DNA of 39,431 nt from Clostridiales bacterium (GTDB taxonomy: Bacteria; Bacillota; Clostridia; Oscillospirales; CAG-272): contig DURE01000052.1 of assembly GCA_012837425.1 (NCBI GenBank), forward strand, positions 1 to 39,431. Reading direction: 5' to 3'. Both the position numbers and the translations under genes were made by a program. The notes below the pieces were generated by a model, which saw nothing but the letters and a program-made list of their open reading frames with translations, ran no database searches and had not been told where the DNA came from. Positions 24,320 through 32,439 of the stretch are shown here, piece after piece; the first letter of the stretch is position 1, and every line of letters begins with the position of its first letter.

Positions 24320-26587
24320 ATGATTAAACTCCACTCAGGCGGTGTTTTTCTCACAGACGGCAAGCTTGCCCGGTCGTCGCCGACCCCGGTGTCAAAGGCG
24401 CGGAAAAACACCATAGCATATTCGATTCTTCAGGCTCATAACCGCTCGGGCAGCCCTGATAAGCTCAGGCTCAGCTTTGACGCACTGGCCTCGCACGACA
24501 TAACCTATGTCGGAATAATACAGACCGCCCGTGCCAGCGGGATGACCGATTTCCCGGTCCCCTACGCGCTCACCAACTGCCACAACTCGCTCTGCGCCGT
24601 GGGAGGGACAATAAACGAGGACGACCATGTGTTCGGCCTGTCGGCCGCCCGGAAGTACGGCGGCATATATGTGCCGGCCAACCTCTCGGTGATACACTCA
24701 TATGTCCGCGAGGAGATGGCAAAATGCGGCGGGATGCTGATCGGCTCGGATTCGCACACACGCTATGGCGCTTTAGGCATGATGGGCGTCGGCGAGGGCG
24801 GCCCCGAACTGGTAAAGCAGCTTCTCGGGCGCACATATGACATAGATTATCCCGAGGTTGTGCTGGTCTACCTGACCGGCAGCCCGCGGCGCGGCACCGG
24901 CCCGCACGACGCGGCAATAGCCCTGATAAAGGCGGTGTTTGCCTCGGGATTTGTCAAGAACCGCGTGCTCGAGTTCACCGGGCCGGGGCTCGGCTCGCTG
25001 CCGGTAGACTTCAGAAACGGCATTGACGTCATGACCACCGAAACCATGTGCCTCTCCTCAATCTGGGAGACCGACGACATAATAAAGAAGCATTACGAGA
25101 CACACGGCCGGCCCGGGGATTTCAGAAGGCTGGCACCCGGAAATGTCGCTTACTACGACAGGTGCATTGAATTCGACCTCTCGGCGCTCGAGCCGATGAT
25201 TGCCCTGCCCTACCACCCCTCAAATGCTTATACCATAAGAGAATTCCGGCAAAACGCCGCTGACATTCTCCGCGGTATCGAGGTTGAATCGGAAGAGCGG
25301 CTCGGAGTTAAAATTGACCTGCTTTCAAAGCAGCGGGACGGCGAGGTATATGCCGACCAAGGCATTATCGCGGGCTGCGCCGGTGGTATGTTCGACAGCA
25401 TCTGCGAGGCCTCGGCAATCCTCTCGCGCGGCAAACACACCAAGTCTGCCGCCCCGAACCCCTATTTTTCGCTCTCGGTCTACCCGACAAGCGTCCCGGT
25501 GTCGCTTGAACTGACCCGGGCAGGCGTCACAACCGGGCTGCTTTCAGCCGGAGCGGTTATAAAACCCGCGTTCTGCGGCCCATGCTTCGGCGCCGGCGAC
25601 GTTCCGGCCAACAACGGCCTGTCAATAAGACACACCACCCGCAATTTCCCGAACCGCGAGGGCTCAAAGCCGGGCGAAGGGCAGGCCGCCGGCGTTGCAC
25701 TCATGGACGCGCGCAGCATCGCCGCCACGGCCCTCTGCGGCGGGGCTATTACCCCGGCAGATGAAATTGAATATGAGGCGCCCGAATACGAGTATCATTT
25801 CGACAACTCTCCCTACCTGCGCCGGGTGTATTACGGCTTCGGAAAACCTCAGCCCGAGACCCCGCTCATCCTCGGGCCGAACATCTCGGAGTGGCCCGAG
25901 CAGCATGAGCTCGGCGAGCATCTGCTCCTTGAGCTTGCGGCGGTAATACATGACGATGTCACCACGACAGACGAGCTTATCCCCTCGGGCGAGACCTCGT
26001 CCTACCGTTCAAACCCGAGACGGCTTGCCGAGTTCACGCTATCGCGCAGGGTTCCCGATTATGTGCCGCGCGCCAAGTCGGCCGCCGCTCTTGAGATAGA
26101 AAGACGCGCCGGCAAGAAACCCGAGGCGCTCATGTCGGTGCTCGGGCTTGTGGGAGATGCCGACACGCTGATTGAGACCACGCAGTTCGGCTCGGCGATA
26201 TATGCCACCTGCCCGGGCGACGGCTCGGCGCGCGAGCAGGCCGCCTCCTGCCAGAAAGTGCTCGGCGGACTTGCCAATATCTGCGTCGAGTACGCCACAA
26301 AGCGCTACCGCTCAAACTGCATAAACTGGGGCATAATCCCCTTCAGGCTTGCAAAAGGCGAGCGCTTTAACTATGAGCCGGGCGACTATGTGTTTGTGCC
26401 TAATATTCGGTCGCTCATAGCGTCTGGGGAAACCGAGTACCCCGCCAAGGTTATCAGAGCTGACCGGAAGGTTTATGACATAAAACTTATTGTCGACCCG
26501 CTAACAGATAACGAGCGGCAGATACTACTCGACGGGTGCCTGATGAACTACTACAAAAACCAAAACCGGGAGACTCTTGGCAGGTAA
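24320..26587 (+). CDS. Aconitase-superfamily hydratase (YbhJ-like)
   Basis: A 755-residue iron-sulfur hydratase of the aconitase superfamily, nearest in style to the group named hydratase YbhJ. The three [4Fe-4S] ligands are present: C353 (AGCAGGMF), C419 and C422 (FCGPC). Other active-site marks are IGSDSHTRYGALGMMGVGEGG (starting at 141) and the variant RNFPNREGSKPGEGQ for the RNFEGR loop. The swivelling domain is at the C-terminus (YATKRYRSNCINWGIIPF). The classical aconitase wording TSNRNFEGR is altered, so substrate is not certain. icd starts 35 nt later, which argues for citrate-isocitrate isomerisation. AAAGGA precedes the ATG. Confidence 0.88.
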   Translation: MIKLHSGGVFLTDGKLARSSPTPVSKARKNTIAYSILQAHNRSGSPDKLRLSFDALASHDITYVGIIQTARASGMTDFPVPYALTNCHNSLCAVGGTINEDDHVFGLSAARKYGGIYVPANLSVIHSYVREEMAKCGGMLIGSDSHTRYGALGMMGVGEGGPELVKQLLGRTYDIDYPEVVLVYLTGSPRRGTGPHDAAIALIKAVFASGFVKNRVLEFTGPGLGSLPVDFRNGIDVMTTETMCLSSIWETDDIIKKHYETHGRPGDFRRLAPGNVAYYDRCIEFDLSALEPMIALPYHPSNAYTIREFRQNAADILRGIEVESEERLGVKIDLLSKQRDGEVYADQGIIAGCAGGMFDSICEASAILSRGKHTKSAAPNPYFSLSVYPTSVPVSLELTRAGVTTGLLSAGAVIKPAFCGPCFGAGDVPANNGLSIRHTTRNFPNREGSKPGEGQAAGVALMDARSIAATALCGGAITPADEIEYEAPEYEYHFDNSPYLRRVYYGFGKPQPETPLILGPNISEWPEQHELGEHLLLELAAVIHDDVTTTDELIPSGETSSYRSNPRRLAEFTLSRRVPDYVPRAKSAAALEIERRAGKKPEALMSVLGLVGDADTLIETTQFGSAIYATCPGDGSAREQAASCQKVLGGLANICVEYATKRYRSNCINWGIIPFRLAKGERFNYEPGDYVFVPNIRSLIASGETEYPAKVIRADRKVYDIKLIVDPLTDNERQILLDGCLMNYYKNQNRETLGR

Positions 26588-26622
26588 CCGGGTGGTCAAA
26601 TCAAGCAAAGGAACGGCTCACA

Positions 26623-27834
26623 ATGAACAAAATTAAAATGAGAACCCCCCTTGTCGAAATAGACGGGGACGAAATGACGCGGGTCCTCTGGAAGATTATT
26701 AAGGACGAGCTGCTGCTCCCCTATATAGAGCTGAAAACCGAGTATTACGACCTCGGGCTGCCCGAGCGTGACAAAACAGGCGACCGGATTACCGTCGACG
26801 CGGCAATGGCAACCAAAAAATACGGCGTGGCGGTAAAATGCGCGACCATCACACCGAACAAACAGCGCGTTGAGGAATATAACCTCAGGGAAATGTGGAA
26901 AAGCCCGAATGCCACCATTCGCGCAATCCTTGACGGCACGGTCTTTCGCGCGCCTATTATCGTCAAGAATATAAAGCCTGTTGTCGCCAACTGGGAAAAG
27001 CCTATAACCATTGCCCGACACGCATTTGGCGACGTTTACAAGGCCTCCGAGATAAGAGCCGGGGAGGGGGGCACCGCCGAGCTGGTTTTCACCTCGGCCT
27101 CCGGCAAGGTAACCCGCATGAAGGTTTGCGAGCTCGATGGGCCGGGCGTGCTGCAGGCCATGTTCAACAAGGACAGCTCAATTCGCTCGTTTGCGCACTC
27201 CTGCTTCAAATACGCACTCTCGACAAAACAGGATCTTTGGTTTAGCACAAAGGACACCATATCAAAGCAGTACGACCAGACCTTTAAGTTGATTTTTGAG
27301 GAAATATATAACACCCATTACCGCGCCGAGTTTGAACGCCTCGGGATCGAATATTTCTACACCCTGATTGACGACGCCGCCTCGCGGGTGATAAGGAGCA
27401 GCGGAGGCTTCATCTGGGCCTGCAAAAACTACGACGGCGACGTCATGAGCGACCTGGTCTCGACCGCCTTCGGCTCGCTCGCCATGATGACCTCGATTCT
27501 GGTGTCTCCCGACGGCTGCTATGAATACGAGGCTGCGCACGGCACGATTACCCGGCATTATTACAGATATCTTAAAGGCGAGACGCCAACCTCAAACCCC
27601 ATGGCGCTGATATTCGCCTGGGTTGGCGCGCTCTCAAAGCGCGGCGAGATTGACGGCATCGATGAGCTGTCCGGGTTTGCCAAAAATCTTAAGCGCGCCT
27701 GTATTGAGACAATTGAGGGAGGGGTGATGACAAAGGACCTTGCCGCGCTTGCCGTGCCCGGCAGCAAAGTGACCGTGGTCAACACGCTTGAGTTCATCAC
27801 CGAAATAAAAAACAGATTGGACATCAAGCAATAA
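26623..27834 (+). CDS. icd: NADP-dependent isocitrate dehydrogenase (type II)
   Basis: Oxidatively decarboxylates isocitrate to 2-oxoglutarate. The 403-residue protein starts MNKIKMRTPLVEIDGDEMTR and matches the homodimeric, eukaryote-like subfamily rather than the E. coli type. Marks are TPNKQRVEEYNLREMWKSPN, the substrate-binding TIRAILDGTVFR, and the metal-binding acidic residues in TLIDDAASRVI and NYDGDVMSD. The C-terminal AAHGTITRHYY cofactor region follows. ATG 26623 is supported by AAAGGA at 10 nt; the longer frame overlaps the hydratase gene and is not conserved. It ends in a terminator at 27855. No citrate synthase is in the window. Confidence 0.96.
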   Translation: MNKIKMRTPLVEIDGDEMTRVLWKIIKDELLLPYIELKTEYYDLGLPERDKTGDRITVDAAMATKKYGVAVKCATITPNKQRVEEYNLREMWKSPNATIRAILDGTVFRAPIIVKNIKPVVANWEKPITIARHAFGDVYKASEIRAGEGGTAELVFTSASGKVTRMKVCELDGPGVLQAMFNKDSSIRSFAHSCFKYALSTKQDLWFSTKDTISKQYDQTFKLIFEEIYNTHYRAEFERLGIEYFYTLIDDAASRVIRSSGGFIWACKNYDGDVMSDLVSTAFGSLAMMTSILVSPDGCYEYEAAHGTITRHYYRYLKGETPTSNPMALIFAWVGALSKRGEIDGIDELSGFAKNLKRACIETIEGGVMTKDLAALAVPGSKVTVVNTLEFITEIKNRLDIKQ

Positions 27835-27854
27835 ATTGCAGCTTTATGATGCAT

Positions 27855-27898
27855 TAATCCTCCCTCGGGAAAACTCGAGAGAGGATTATTGTTTCATT
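27855..27898 (+). terminator. Terminator of the hydratase-icd operon
   Basis: TAATCCTCCCTCG (27855-27867) pairs with CGAGAGAGGATTA (27876-27888) with one C-A mismatch and an 8-nt loop, followed by TTGTTTCATT. Begins 20 nt after the icd stop. Confidence 0.85.
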
Positions 27899-28008
27899 AG
27901 TAGGGGCGACCTGCGTCGCCCGCGCACTCCCTTGTGTTACATGTAGGGTGCGACAACTTCGGCGCATTGCAGCGATATAAGACTACAAAACTTTCAATTC
28001 TTTGTTCA

Positions 28009-28131
28009 TTTCTTTGTGCGCACAAAGAAAACGAACCAAAGAAATGCGCACAGGGGGAAACCTATGGTTTCTCCCCTGTGTACCCCCTTCCTCTTGCCGC
28101 CGCGCGCATTGCGCGGCGGATAATAAAGGTC
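28009..28131. repeat. Structured intergenic repeat, family 1, copy B
   Basis: Matches copy A (12909-13025). It opens with a perfect 22-nt palindrome (28009-28030) centred on TGTGCGCACA. A long hairpin around GGGGGAAACC-TAT-GGTTTCTCCCC follows, then CCGCCGCGC-GCATT-GCGCGGCGG. The outer pairs of the middle stem are CACAG/CTGTG here against CTCAG/CTGAG in copy A, a two-sided change that keeps pairing. Confidence 0.85.
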
Positions 28132-28313
28132 TCGCCATGCAGTCACCGGCAAACCAGCTCAGAGGTCTGAGTTATTCGCCGGTTTGCCCAAGTTGAGTGG
28201 TGTCGATTTGGGTGTCCTGTCGACCGCCTACGCGGGGCTCGTTTGTTTTCGCAGGACGAAGTGCATTTATTTCCCTTGATGAGCGCTCGGCCCCTCTGCG
28301 CCGCATTCCCATG

Positions 28314-28468
28314 CCAGTCAGTAGGCTACAGGCAGCAAAGCGCGGGATATGGGCTCCCGCGCTACAGAATTAGCGATTTAGTTTAGAAAGTTTTTGGGGA
28401 TTCTCAAGGGGCTTTTTTCAAAAAGCCCCTTGAGCGGGGTGTGGGGCAGAGCCCCGAGAAAAAAGCGG
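28314..28468. repeat. Intergenic repeat family 2, copy C
   Basis: About 155 nt: GGCAGCAA, hairpin AGCGCGGGA-TATGGGC-TCCCGCGCT, AATTAGCGATTTAGTTT. Then come the near-palindrome CTCAAGGGGCTTTTT-TC-AAAAAGCCCCTTGAG, GTGGGGCAGAGCCCC and a GAAAAAAGCG end. Followed after 16 nt by copy D. Confidence 0.85.
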
Positions 28469-28484
28469 GTGCGTGGCAGCTCCC

Positions 28485-28655
28485 CGCGCGTCCTCGTCCA
28501 AGTCAGCCGATAAGCTAGTGGCAGCAAAGCGCGGGATATGGGCTCCCGCGCTACAGAATTAGCGATTTTGTTTGAAAGTTTTAGGGATTCTCAAGGGGCT
28601 TTTTCAAAAAGCCCCTTGAGCGGGGGTTCGGGGGCAGTGCCTCCGAAGAAAAGCG
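28485..28655. repeat. Intergenic repeat family 2, copy D
   Basis: Begins CGCGCGTCC, then the same order as copy C: GGCAGCAAAGCGCGGG hairpin, TTAGCGATTT, a 15-bp-arm palindrome of the AAGGGGC/GCCCCTT type, GGGGGCAGTGCC, GAAGAAAAGCG. Ends 6 nt before the DUF1854 stop codon. Confidence 0.85.
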
Positions 28656-28661
28656 TAATTA

Positions 28662-29150
28662 TCAAACATAACTGAACAACAGCCGCTGGCTTTTAACGTC
28701 GAGCGCTTTATAGTCGGGGATTTCGTACCTGTTGTCGTCGGCGTCGCGGATTATTATGCGGTTTGAGCCGAGGTTTTTAATGTCGCTGTGGCGGTTGCGA
28801 ATGTTAAAGGAAATCTCGCCCCGGTCGGTCATCACTCTGAAGCGCAGAACGCCGTATTTATCGGTCACCTCAAGCACCTGCGTGATTTTGGGAATCAGGT
28901 AATACTCCTTAAAACATTCAAGCAGCGCCATTTGCGAGAGCGCGTCGAGCGCTGCAATGCCGCGTATCATGGCGACCTCTCGCTCTTTTGAGTCGAGCAG
29001 CACAATGTAGTGACTCGGGTCGCTGAGCGGAAAGAGACGCCGCGGCTCAAGGTCCTCTATTACCGTCCCGTCGCTCTTAATCAGCTTTACAAGGTAAAGG
29101 TCGGTACGCTCTATTTTGCCATTTGTCTTGTCTATGTATAGCCTGCCCAT
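28662..29150 (-). CDS. DUF1854 domain protein
   Basis: A 162-residue protein of the DUF1854 family, no signal peptide or membrane segment. Visible features are LEPRRLFPLSDPSHYIVLLDSKEREVAMI, with an RRLFPLSDP motif typical of the family. A central stretch FKEYYLIPKITQVLEV and the conserved FNIRNRHSDIKNLGSNRIIIRDADDNRYEIPD follow. Its ATG overlaps the stop of the upstream ABC transporter (TGATG), so the two are translationally coupled and the protein is probably a soluble partner of the transporter. DUF1854 proteins encoded with ABC transporters are known near cyanophycin genes in proteobacteria; no cyanophycin synthetase is in this window, so function stays open. Confidence 0.85.
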   Translation of the reverse strand: MGRLYIDKTNGKIERTDLYLVKLIKSDGTVIEDLEPRRLFPLSDPSHYIVLLDSKEREVAMIRGIAALDALSQMALLECFKEYYLIPKITQVLEVTDKYGVLRFRVMTDRGEISFNIRNRHSDIKNLGSNRIIIRDADDNRYEIPDYKALDVKSQRLLFSYV

Positions 29151-31459
29151 CAGTCCAAACGCTCCTTTTCCTTGTCTTCTTTGACCTTATCGGACATGGT
29201 CTGAATCTGCACCAGCCGGTAATACTTGCCTTTCTTGGCCATGAGCTCGGCGGGGGTTCCGCACTCGATTATCTCGCCGTTGTCAAGCACGACAATCTTG
29301 TTGGCCTTGCTCAGGGTCGAGAGGCGGTGGGCTATCATTATTGTGGTGCGCCCGCTGATAAGGTGTTCTATCGCCTCTTGTATGAGGTGCTCGGTCTCGG
29401 AGTCAACCGAGGCCGTCGCCTCGTCAAAGACCAGGATGCTCGGGTTCTTCAGGACTGCACGGGCTATTGAAATTCGCTGCCTCTCGCCGCCCGACAGCCC
29501 CACACCGCGCTCGCCGAGCACCGAATCATAGGCATCGGGCTGACGGATTATAAACTCATGCGCGTTTGCCACATCGGCGGCGGCTATCACCTGCTCGACG
29601 GTATACCGCTCGTCGCCGTAGGCTATATTGTTGAATATGGTGTCATGGAACATCATCGGCTCCTGCTGGACATAGCCGATGCAGGAACGGAAGAATTCAA
29701 GGTCAATCTTCCGGATATTCACGCCGTCAAGCAGGATTCTGCCCTCGTAATGGTCGTAATAGCGCAAAAACAGATTGACCAGCGTCGACTTGCCCGAGCC
29801 GGTGGTTCCGACTATGCCCACGATATCTCCGGGATTTATTTTGAGGTTTATCCCCTTGAGCACCTTTTTTGTCCGGTCGTAGGAGAAGGAAACATTTTTA
29901 AATTCAATGGCGCCCCTGACCTTTTGCAGCTTGTTGCCCTTGCCGAAGTCCTGCTCGGGCTCGGCGTCGAGTATGTCAAATATCCGCTCGGCTGATGAGA
30001 GCGCGTGCTGGTAGGAGTCGTTGAGGTTGGCAAAGAAGTTTACCGGCTCGTAGAACATCGAGGCGTAAGAGATAAACGACACGAGCAGGCCGACCGTGAG
30101 ATTGCCCGACAGGTTTGTAGCGCTGATGACGGCAAGGCCGCCCAGCATCCAGATGACAATCGAGCCAAGGCTGACCAGACAGTTCACGACGGCCGGATAT
30201 ATGTTGAGAATTTTGCCGGCCTTAATGTCGGTCTCGTACCATTCCTGGTTCTTCTGTTTAAAAAGTTTAGTAGCGTTCTTTTCGTTGGTGAAGGATTTTA
30301 TCACGCGCACACCGGGTATGGTATCGGTGAGCCGGCTCGAGACCGCCGACCACCGGCGCCAGATTCGGCGGTAAAAGGGGGCTATTTTCTTTGAGAATAT
30401 CCGCGCGCCCACCACCACGAAGGGCACCGGGGCAAGAGAGTAGATTGCAAGCCGCCAGTTCATTACAATCATGACGACTATAATGCCTATCATCTTAAAA
30501 AACTGCACGACCACTTCCTGGGTAATGCGCAGCATAAAGGACTGCAGCACCGAGCTGTCACCCGAAATGCGGTTGATAACCGAGCCTGTCGAGGTCTTGT
30601 CATAAAAGCGCATCGGCAGGTATTGGGCGTGCTCGTAGACGTCGTTGCGCAGCGCCTTTACAATCCGGTCGCCGGCTTTCCTGAGGTAATAGCCCCGCAC
30701 CGCACCCAGCCCGTAGCGTATGACATAGTTGGAGGCCAGCATAACACCGATAATAAAAAGGCTCTCCCGGACCTGCATGTTGTACCTGCCGAACAGCCGG
30801 ATAGGTGAGTCAGCCCGGCTGCCGGCGACCAGAATATCGTCGACCAGCGTCCGGTTAAGATAGGGCGGTATTAGAGCTAGCGCCGTGGTGATTATCGATA
30901 TTATCACTGAGACTATGAGTATTGTGGTCTCGGGCTTGAGGTACTTGCCGAGCCGGGATATAATCCTGCGTCGGCTCTCGCAATTTATGCACTTGACGCC
31001 CGGGGCCGAGAGGGTGCGCCCGCACTTGGGACACACCGAAAGCTGCTTTTCGTAGGCCACCTCGACGCCTCCAAGCGCCTCCTCGACCCGGGTTCCGTCT
31101 TTTATTGCCGAAATAAACAAAACCGCGGCGTCACAAAGTCCTGCTACCGCAAAAGTAAAGCGGTATATATCCTTTGTTTCACCGCTGGCGAGCCTGGCAC
31201 GCATGACGCCGTTGCCGTACATTCGCTTATTGTAGATTTTTTCAATATCGGCAAAAAAATATCTGTCGCCGCACGTGCCGCTGTCCAGATTGTATGTAAA
31301 AAGGCTTTTTGACGAGACCACCAAGACACTGCGGGTATATCGGGCGTCCTCGGAAATATCTCCGATAATTGCAAACAGAATAGGGTCGTCGGGCAGCTCA
31401 TGCGCCTCAAGCTCCTCGAGCTGAGAGGGCCTGAGCTGTCGGTTCAGTAGTGTTTCCAT
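29150..31459 (-). CDS. ABC transporter (permease-ATPase) with N-terminal PH-like and zinc-ribbon domains
   Basis: A 769-residue exporter-type transporter with an unusual soluble front. Residues about 25-120 form a beta-rich region resembling a PH-like fold (VLVVSSKSLFTYNLDSG, DIEKIYNKRMYGNG). It is followed by a zinc ribbon C143-x2-C146...C157-x2-C160. Six membrane helices follow (about 178-470). The ATPase has Walker A GTTGSGKS (551-558), Q-loop YVQQEPMMF, signature LSGGE (from 655), Walker B ILVFDE (675-680) and H711 in IAHRLST. It has its own promoter and is coupled to the DUF1854 gene. The substrate is unknown. The membrane and ATPase parts alone would be called MsbA/YknU-like; the N-terminal extension sets it apart. 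Confidence 0.88.
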   Translation of the reverse strand: METLLNRQLRPSQLEELEAHELPDDPILFAIIGDISEDARYTRSVLVVSSKSLFTYNLDSGTCGDRYFFADIEKIYNKRMYGNGVMRARLASGETKDIYRFTFAVAGLCDAAVLFISAIKDGTRVEEALGGVEVAYEKQLSVCPKCGRTLSAPGVKCINCESRRRIISRLGKYLKPETTILIVSVIISIITTALALIPPYLNRTLVDDILVAGSRADSPIRLFGRYNMQVRESLFIIGVMLASNYVIRYGLGAVRGYYLRKAGDRIVKALRNDVYEHAQYLPMRFYDKTSTGSVINRISGDSSVLQSFMLRITQEVVVQFFKMIGIIVVMIVMNWRLAIYSLAPVPFVVVGARIFSKKIAPFYRRIWRRWSAVSSRLTDTIPGVRVIKSFTNEKNATKLFKQKNQEWYETDIKAGKILNIYPAVVNCLVSLGSIVIWMLGGLAVISATNLSGNLTVGLLVSFISYASMFYEPVNFFANLNDSYQHALSSAERIFDILDAEPEQDFGKGNKLQKVRGAIEFKNVSFSYDRTKKVLKGINLKINPGDIVGIVGTTGSGKSTLVNLFLRYYDHYEGRILLDGVNIRKIDLEFFRSCIGYVQQEPMMFHDTIFNNIAYGDERYTVEQVIAAADVANAHEFIIRQPDAYDSVLGERGVGLSGGERQRISIARAVLKNPSILVFDEATASVDSETEHLIQEAIEHLISGRTTIMIAHRLSTLSKANKIVVLDNGEIIECGTPAELMAKKGKYYRLVQIQTMSDKVKEDKEKERLD

Positions 31460-31578
31460 ACTTCCCCCGTGTAATTGGCCGCGATAGTATGGGTCGTGTC
31501 CCGGCGGGTCGGTTGGTCGTTATCGCGGGGTCGCCCGCCTCAAAAAGCAAATAATACCTCTAACACGGCGGGCACTTA

Positions 31579-31607
31579 ATTGTATTATAAAACGTGAAAT
31601 ATGTCAA
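31579..31607 (-). promoter_or_regulatory. Promoter of the ABC-DUF1854 operon
   Basis: Minus strand TTGACA (31602-31607), 17-nt spacer, TACAAT (31579-31584). An overlapping TATAAT lies at 12-nt spacing and is not usable with this -35. The leader is about 110 nt. Confidence 0.75.
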
Positions 31608-31712
31608 CACGAAAACATATTGTATTATTAGATAATTTTATTATAAAAGAGCAAAGTATGTTGTGTATAATATACATAGAAGATAGTTTTCAGGTATTCG
31701 CCGGTCGCCGGA

Positions 31713-31805
31713 ATGCTGTATGAAAACGGTAGCCTTTATTATGATTATCTAGCTGAGGAGGATAATGACTGGTTGATTAAAACAGCTGGGATAGATATGT
31801 CATAA
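31713..31805 (+). CDS. Possible small ORF, 30 codons, unrecognised
   Basis: Starts MLYENGSLYYDYLAEEDNDW and ends at TAA 31803-31805; the frame is open from 31680. No Shine-Dalgarno site precedes the ATG. A TATAAT at 31666-31671 lacks a -35. A good terminator (31811) begins 6 nt after the stop, which is the main argument that something is transcribed here. The stretch is more AT-rich than its neighbours and may be the tail of a decayed gene. Otherwise 31460-31887 holds only the ABC promoter and two terminators. Confidence 0.25.
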   Translation: MLYENGSLYYDYLAEEDNDWLIKTAGIDMS

Positions 31806-31810
31806 GTCAT

Positions 31811-31838
31811 AACCACCGGCAGTGCCGGTGGTTTTCAA
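31811..31838 (+). terminator. Hairpin with short T-run after the small ORF
   Basis: AACCACCGGC (31811-31820), loop AGT, GCCGGTGGTT (31824-31833), then TTCAAAT. Perfect 10-bp stem. The orientation is best read on the plus strand. Confidence 0.7.
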
Positions 31839-31881
31839 ATAACAAAACCCCGCACAAGGCTGAATTCATGCCTAGTGCGGG
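31839..31881 (-). terminator. Terminator of tRNA-Thr
   Basis: Minus strand CCCGCAC-T-AGGC ... GCCT-T-GTGCGGG (31849-31881) with a 9-nt loop and one T-T mismatch, followed by GTTTTGTTAT (31848-31839). Starts a few nt after the tRNA 3' end. Confidence 0.85.
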
Positions 31882-31887
31882 TGTATA

Positions 31888-31963
31888 TGGAGCTGGTAAT
31901 CAGAATCGAACTGATGACCTCATCCTTACCAAGGATGTGCTCTACCTACTGAGCCATACCAGC
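31888..31963 (-). tRNA. tRNA-Thr (anticodon GGT)
   Basis: 76 nt with encoded CCA. The acceptor stem GCTGGTA (31957-31963 as complement) pairs with TACCAGC. D arm GCTC...GAGC; anticodon stem CATCC/GGATG with loop TTGGTAA, anticodon GGT reading ACC and ACU. The T arm is ATCAG-TTCGATT-CTGAT. The discriminator is T followed by CCA. A single-gene unit with a perfect promoter upstream and its own terminator. Confidence 0.97.
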
Positions 31964-31974
31964 GAGCAGGCATT

Positions 31975-32003
31975 ATTATATCAAATACTTTTTTTAATGT
32001 CAA
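31975..32003 (-). promoter_or_regulatory. Consensus promoter of tRNA-Thr
   Basis: Minus strand TTGACA (31998-32003), 17-nt A/T-rich spacer, TATAAT (31975-31980), 12 nt before the tRNA 5' end. Confidence 0.95.
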
Positions 32004-32068
32004 GTCTTTTTTGAATTTTTCGTCATCAAACCTTGCTTTACCACAAAGAGGAATACCTCTCAAAAATG

Positions 32069-32097
32069 TTGACAAATCCGCCTCCATGTGGTATACT
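32069..32097 (+). promoter_or_regulatory. Promoter of the T-box leader and valS
   Basis: TTGACA (32069-32074), 17-nt spacer, TATACT (32092-32097). The transcript should start near 32104, just before the T-box stem I. Confidence 0.9.
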
Positions 32098-32103
32098 GTG
32101 CTA

Positions 32104-32392
32104 AACCCCATGACGAAGAGTAGTAAGCGGCATAAAGCCCAAAGAGAGCGGACGGTCGGTGCGAGTCCGCGGCAGAAAGCTGCCGAAGTCGCTTCCGAGG
32201 GGCGGTGGTCAAACCGGGCTGGACCGCAAACGCGGCTGTATTCACCCGGGAGTAATTCCCGACGGCGGCGCCGTTACAGCCGGGCGGCTTTATGGCTGCA
32301 TTGAGTGCGCGCAGCGCTCCGGGCTGCCGGGGTAAGGCGCGAAGTCAGGTGGTACCGCGCTCTGCGTCCTGATACCGGACGCGGAGCTTTTT
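32104..32392 (+). promoter_or_regulatory. T-box leader of valS, specifier GTC (Val)
   Basis: Starts with GACGAAGAGTAGTA and AAAGAGAG typical of stem I. The specifier loop reads GAAGTCGC, with GTC (valine) at 32188-32190. The conserved T-box GGTGGTACCGCG is at 32348-32359. The terminator is GCTCTGCGTCC (32359-32369) paired with GGACGCGGAGC (32377-32387), then TTTTTG. Uncharged tRNA-Val should stabilise the antiterminator and allow valS transcription. Confidence 0.93.
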
Positions 32393-32439
32393 GTATCAAT
32401 GATGAAACTTTTTATGAAAAATAACGACTATATAGATAA

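Larger units (their letters stand above)
27899..28661. other. Gene-free, repeat-filled intergenic region
   Basis: No credible gene in 763 nt. It holds a short hairpin GGGGCGAC-CTGC-GTCGCCC (27903-27921), family-1 repeat copy B, and a segment at 28141-28310 with paired arms. These arms are GGCAAACC/GGTTTGCC around CTCAG-AGGT-CTGAG, and GTCCTG...CAGGAC. Two family-2 copies (C and D) in direct orientation end just before the DUF1854 stop. It separates the icd terminator from the convergent DUF1854 gene. Confidence 0.8.

Noticed and set aside
27899-28661. Insertion sequence or phage remnant in the repeat-rich gap
   Set aside because: No transposase or integrase fragment in any frame and no clear terminal repeats with target duplication. 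Best described as dispersed structured repeats.
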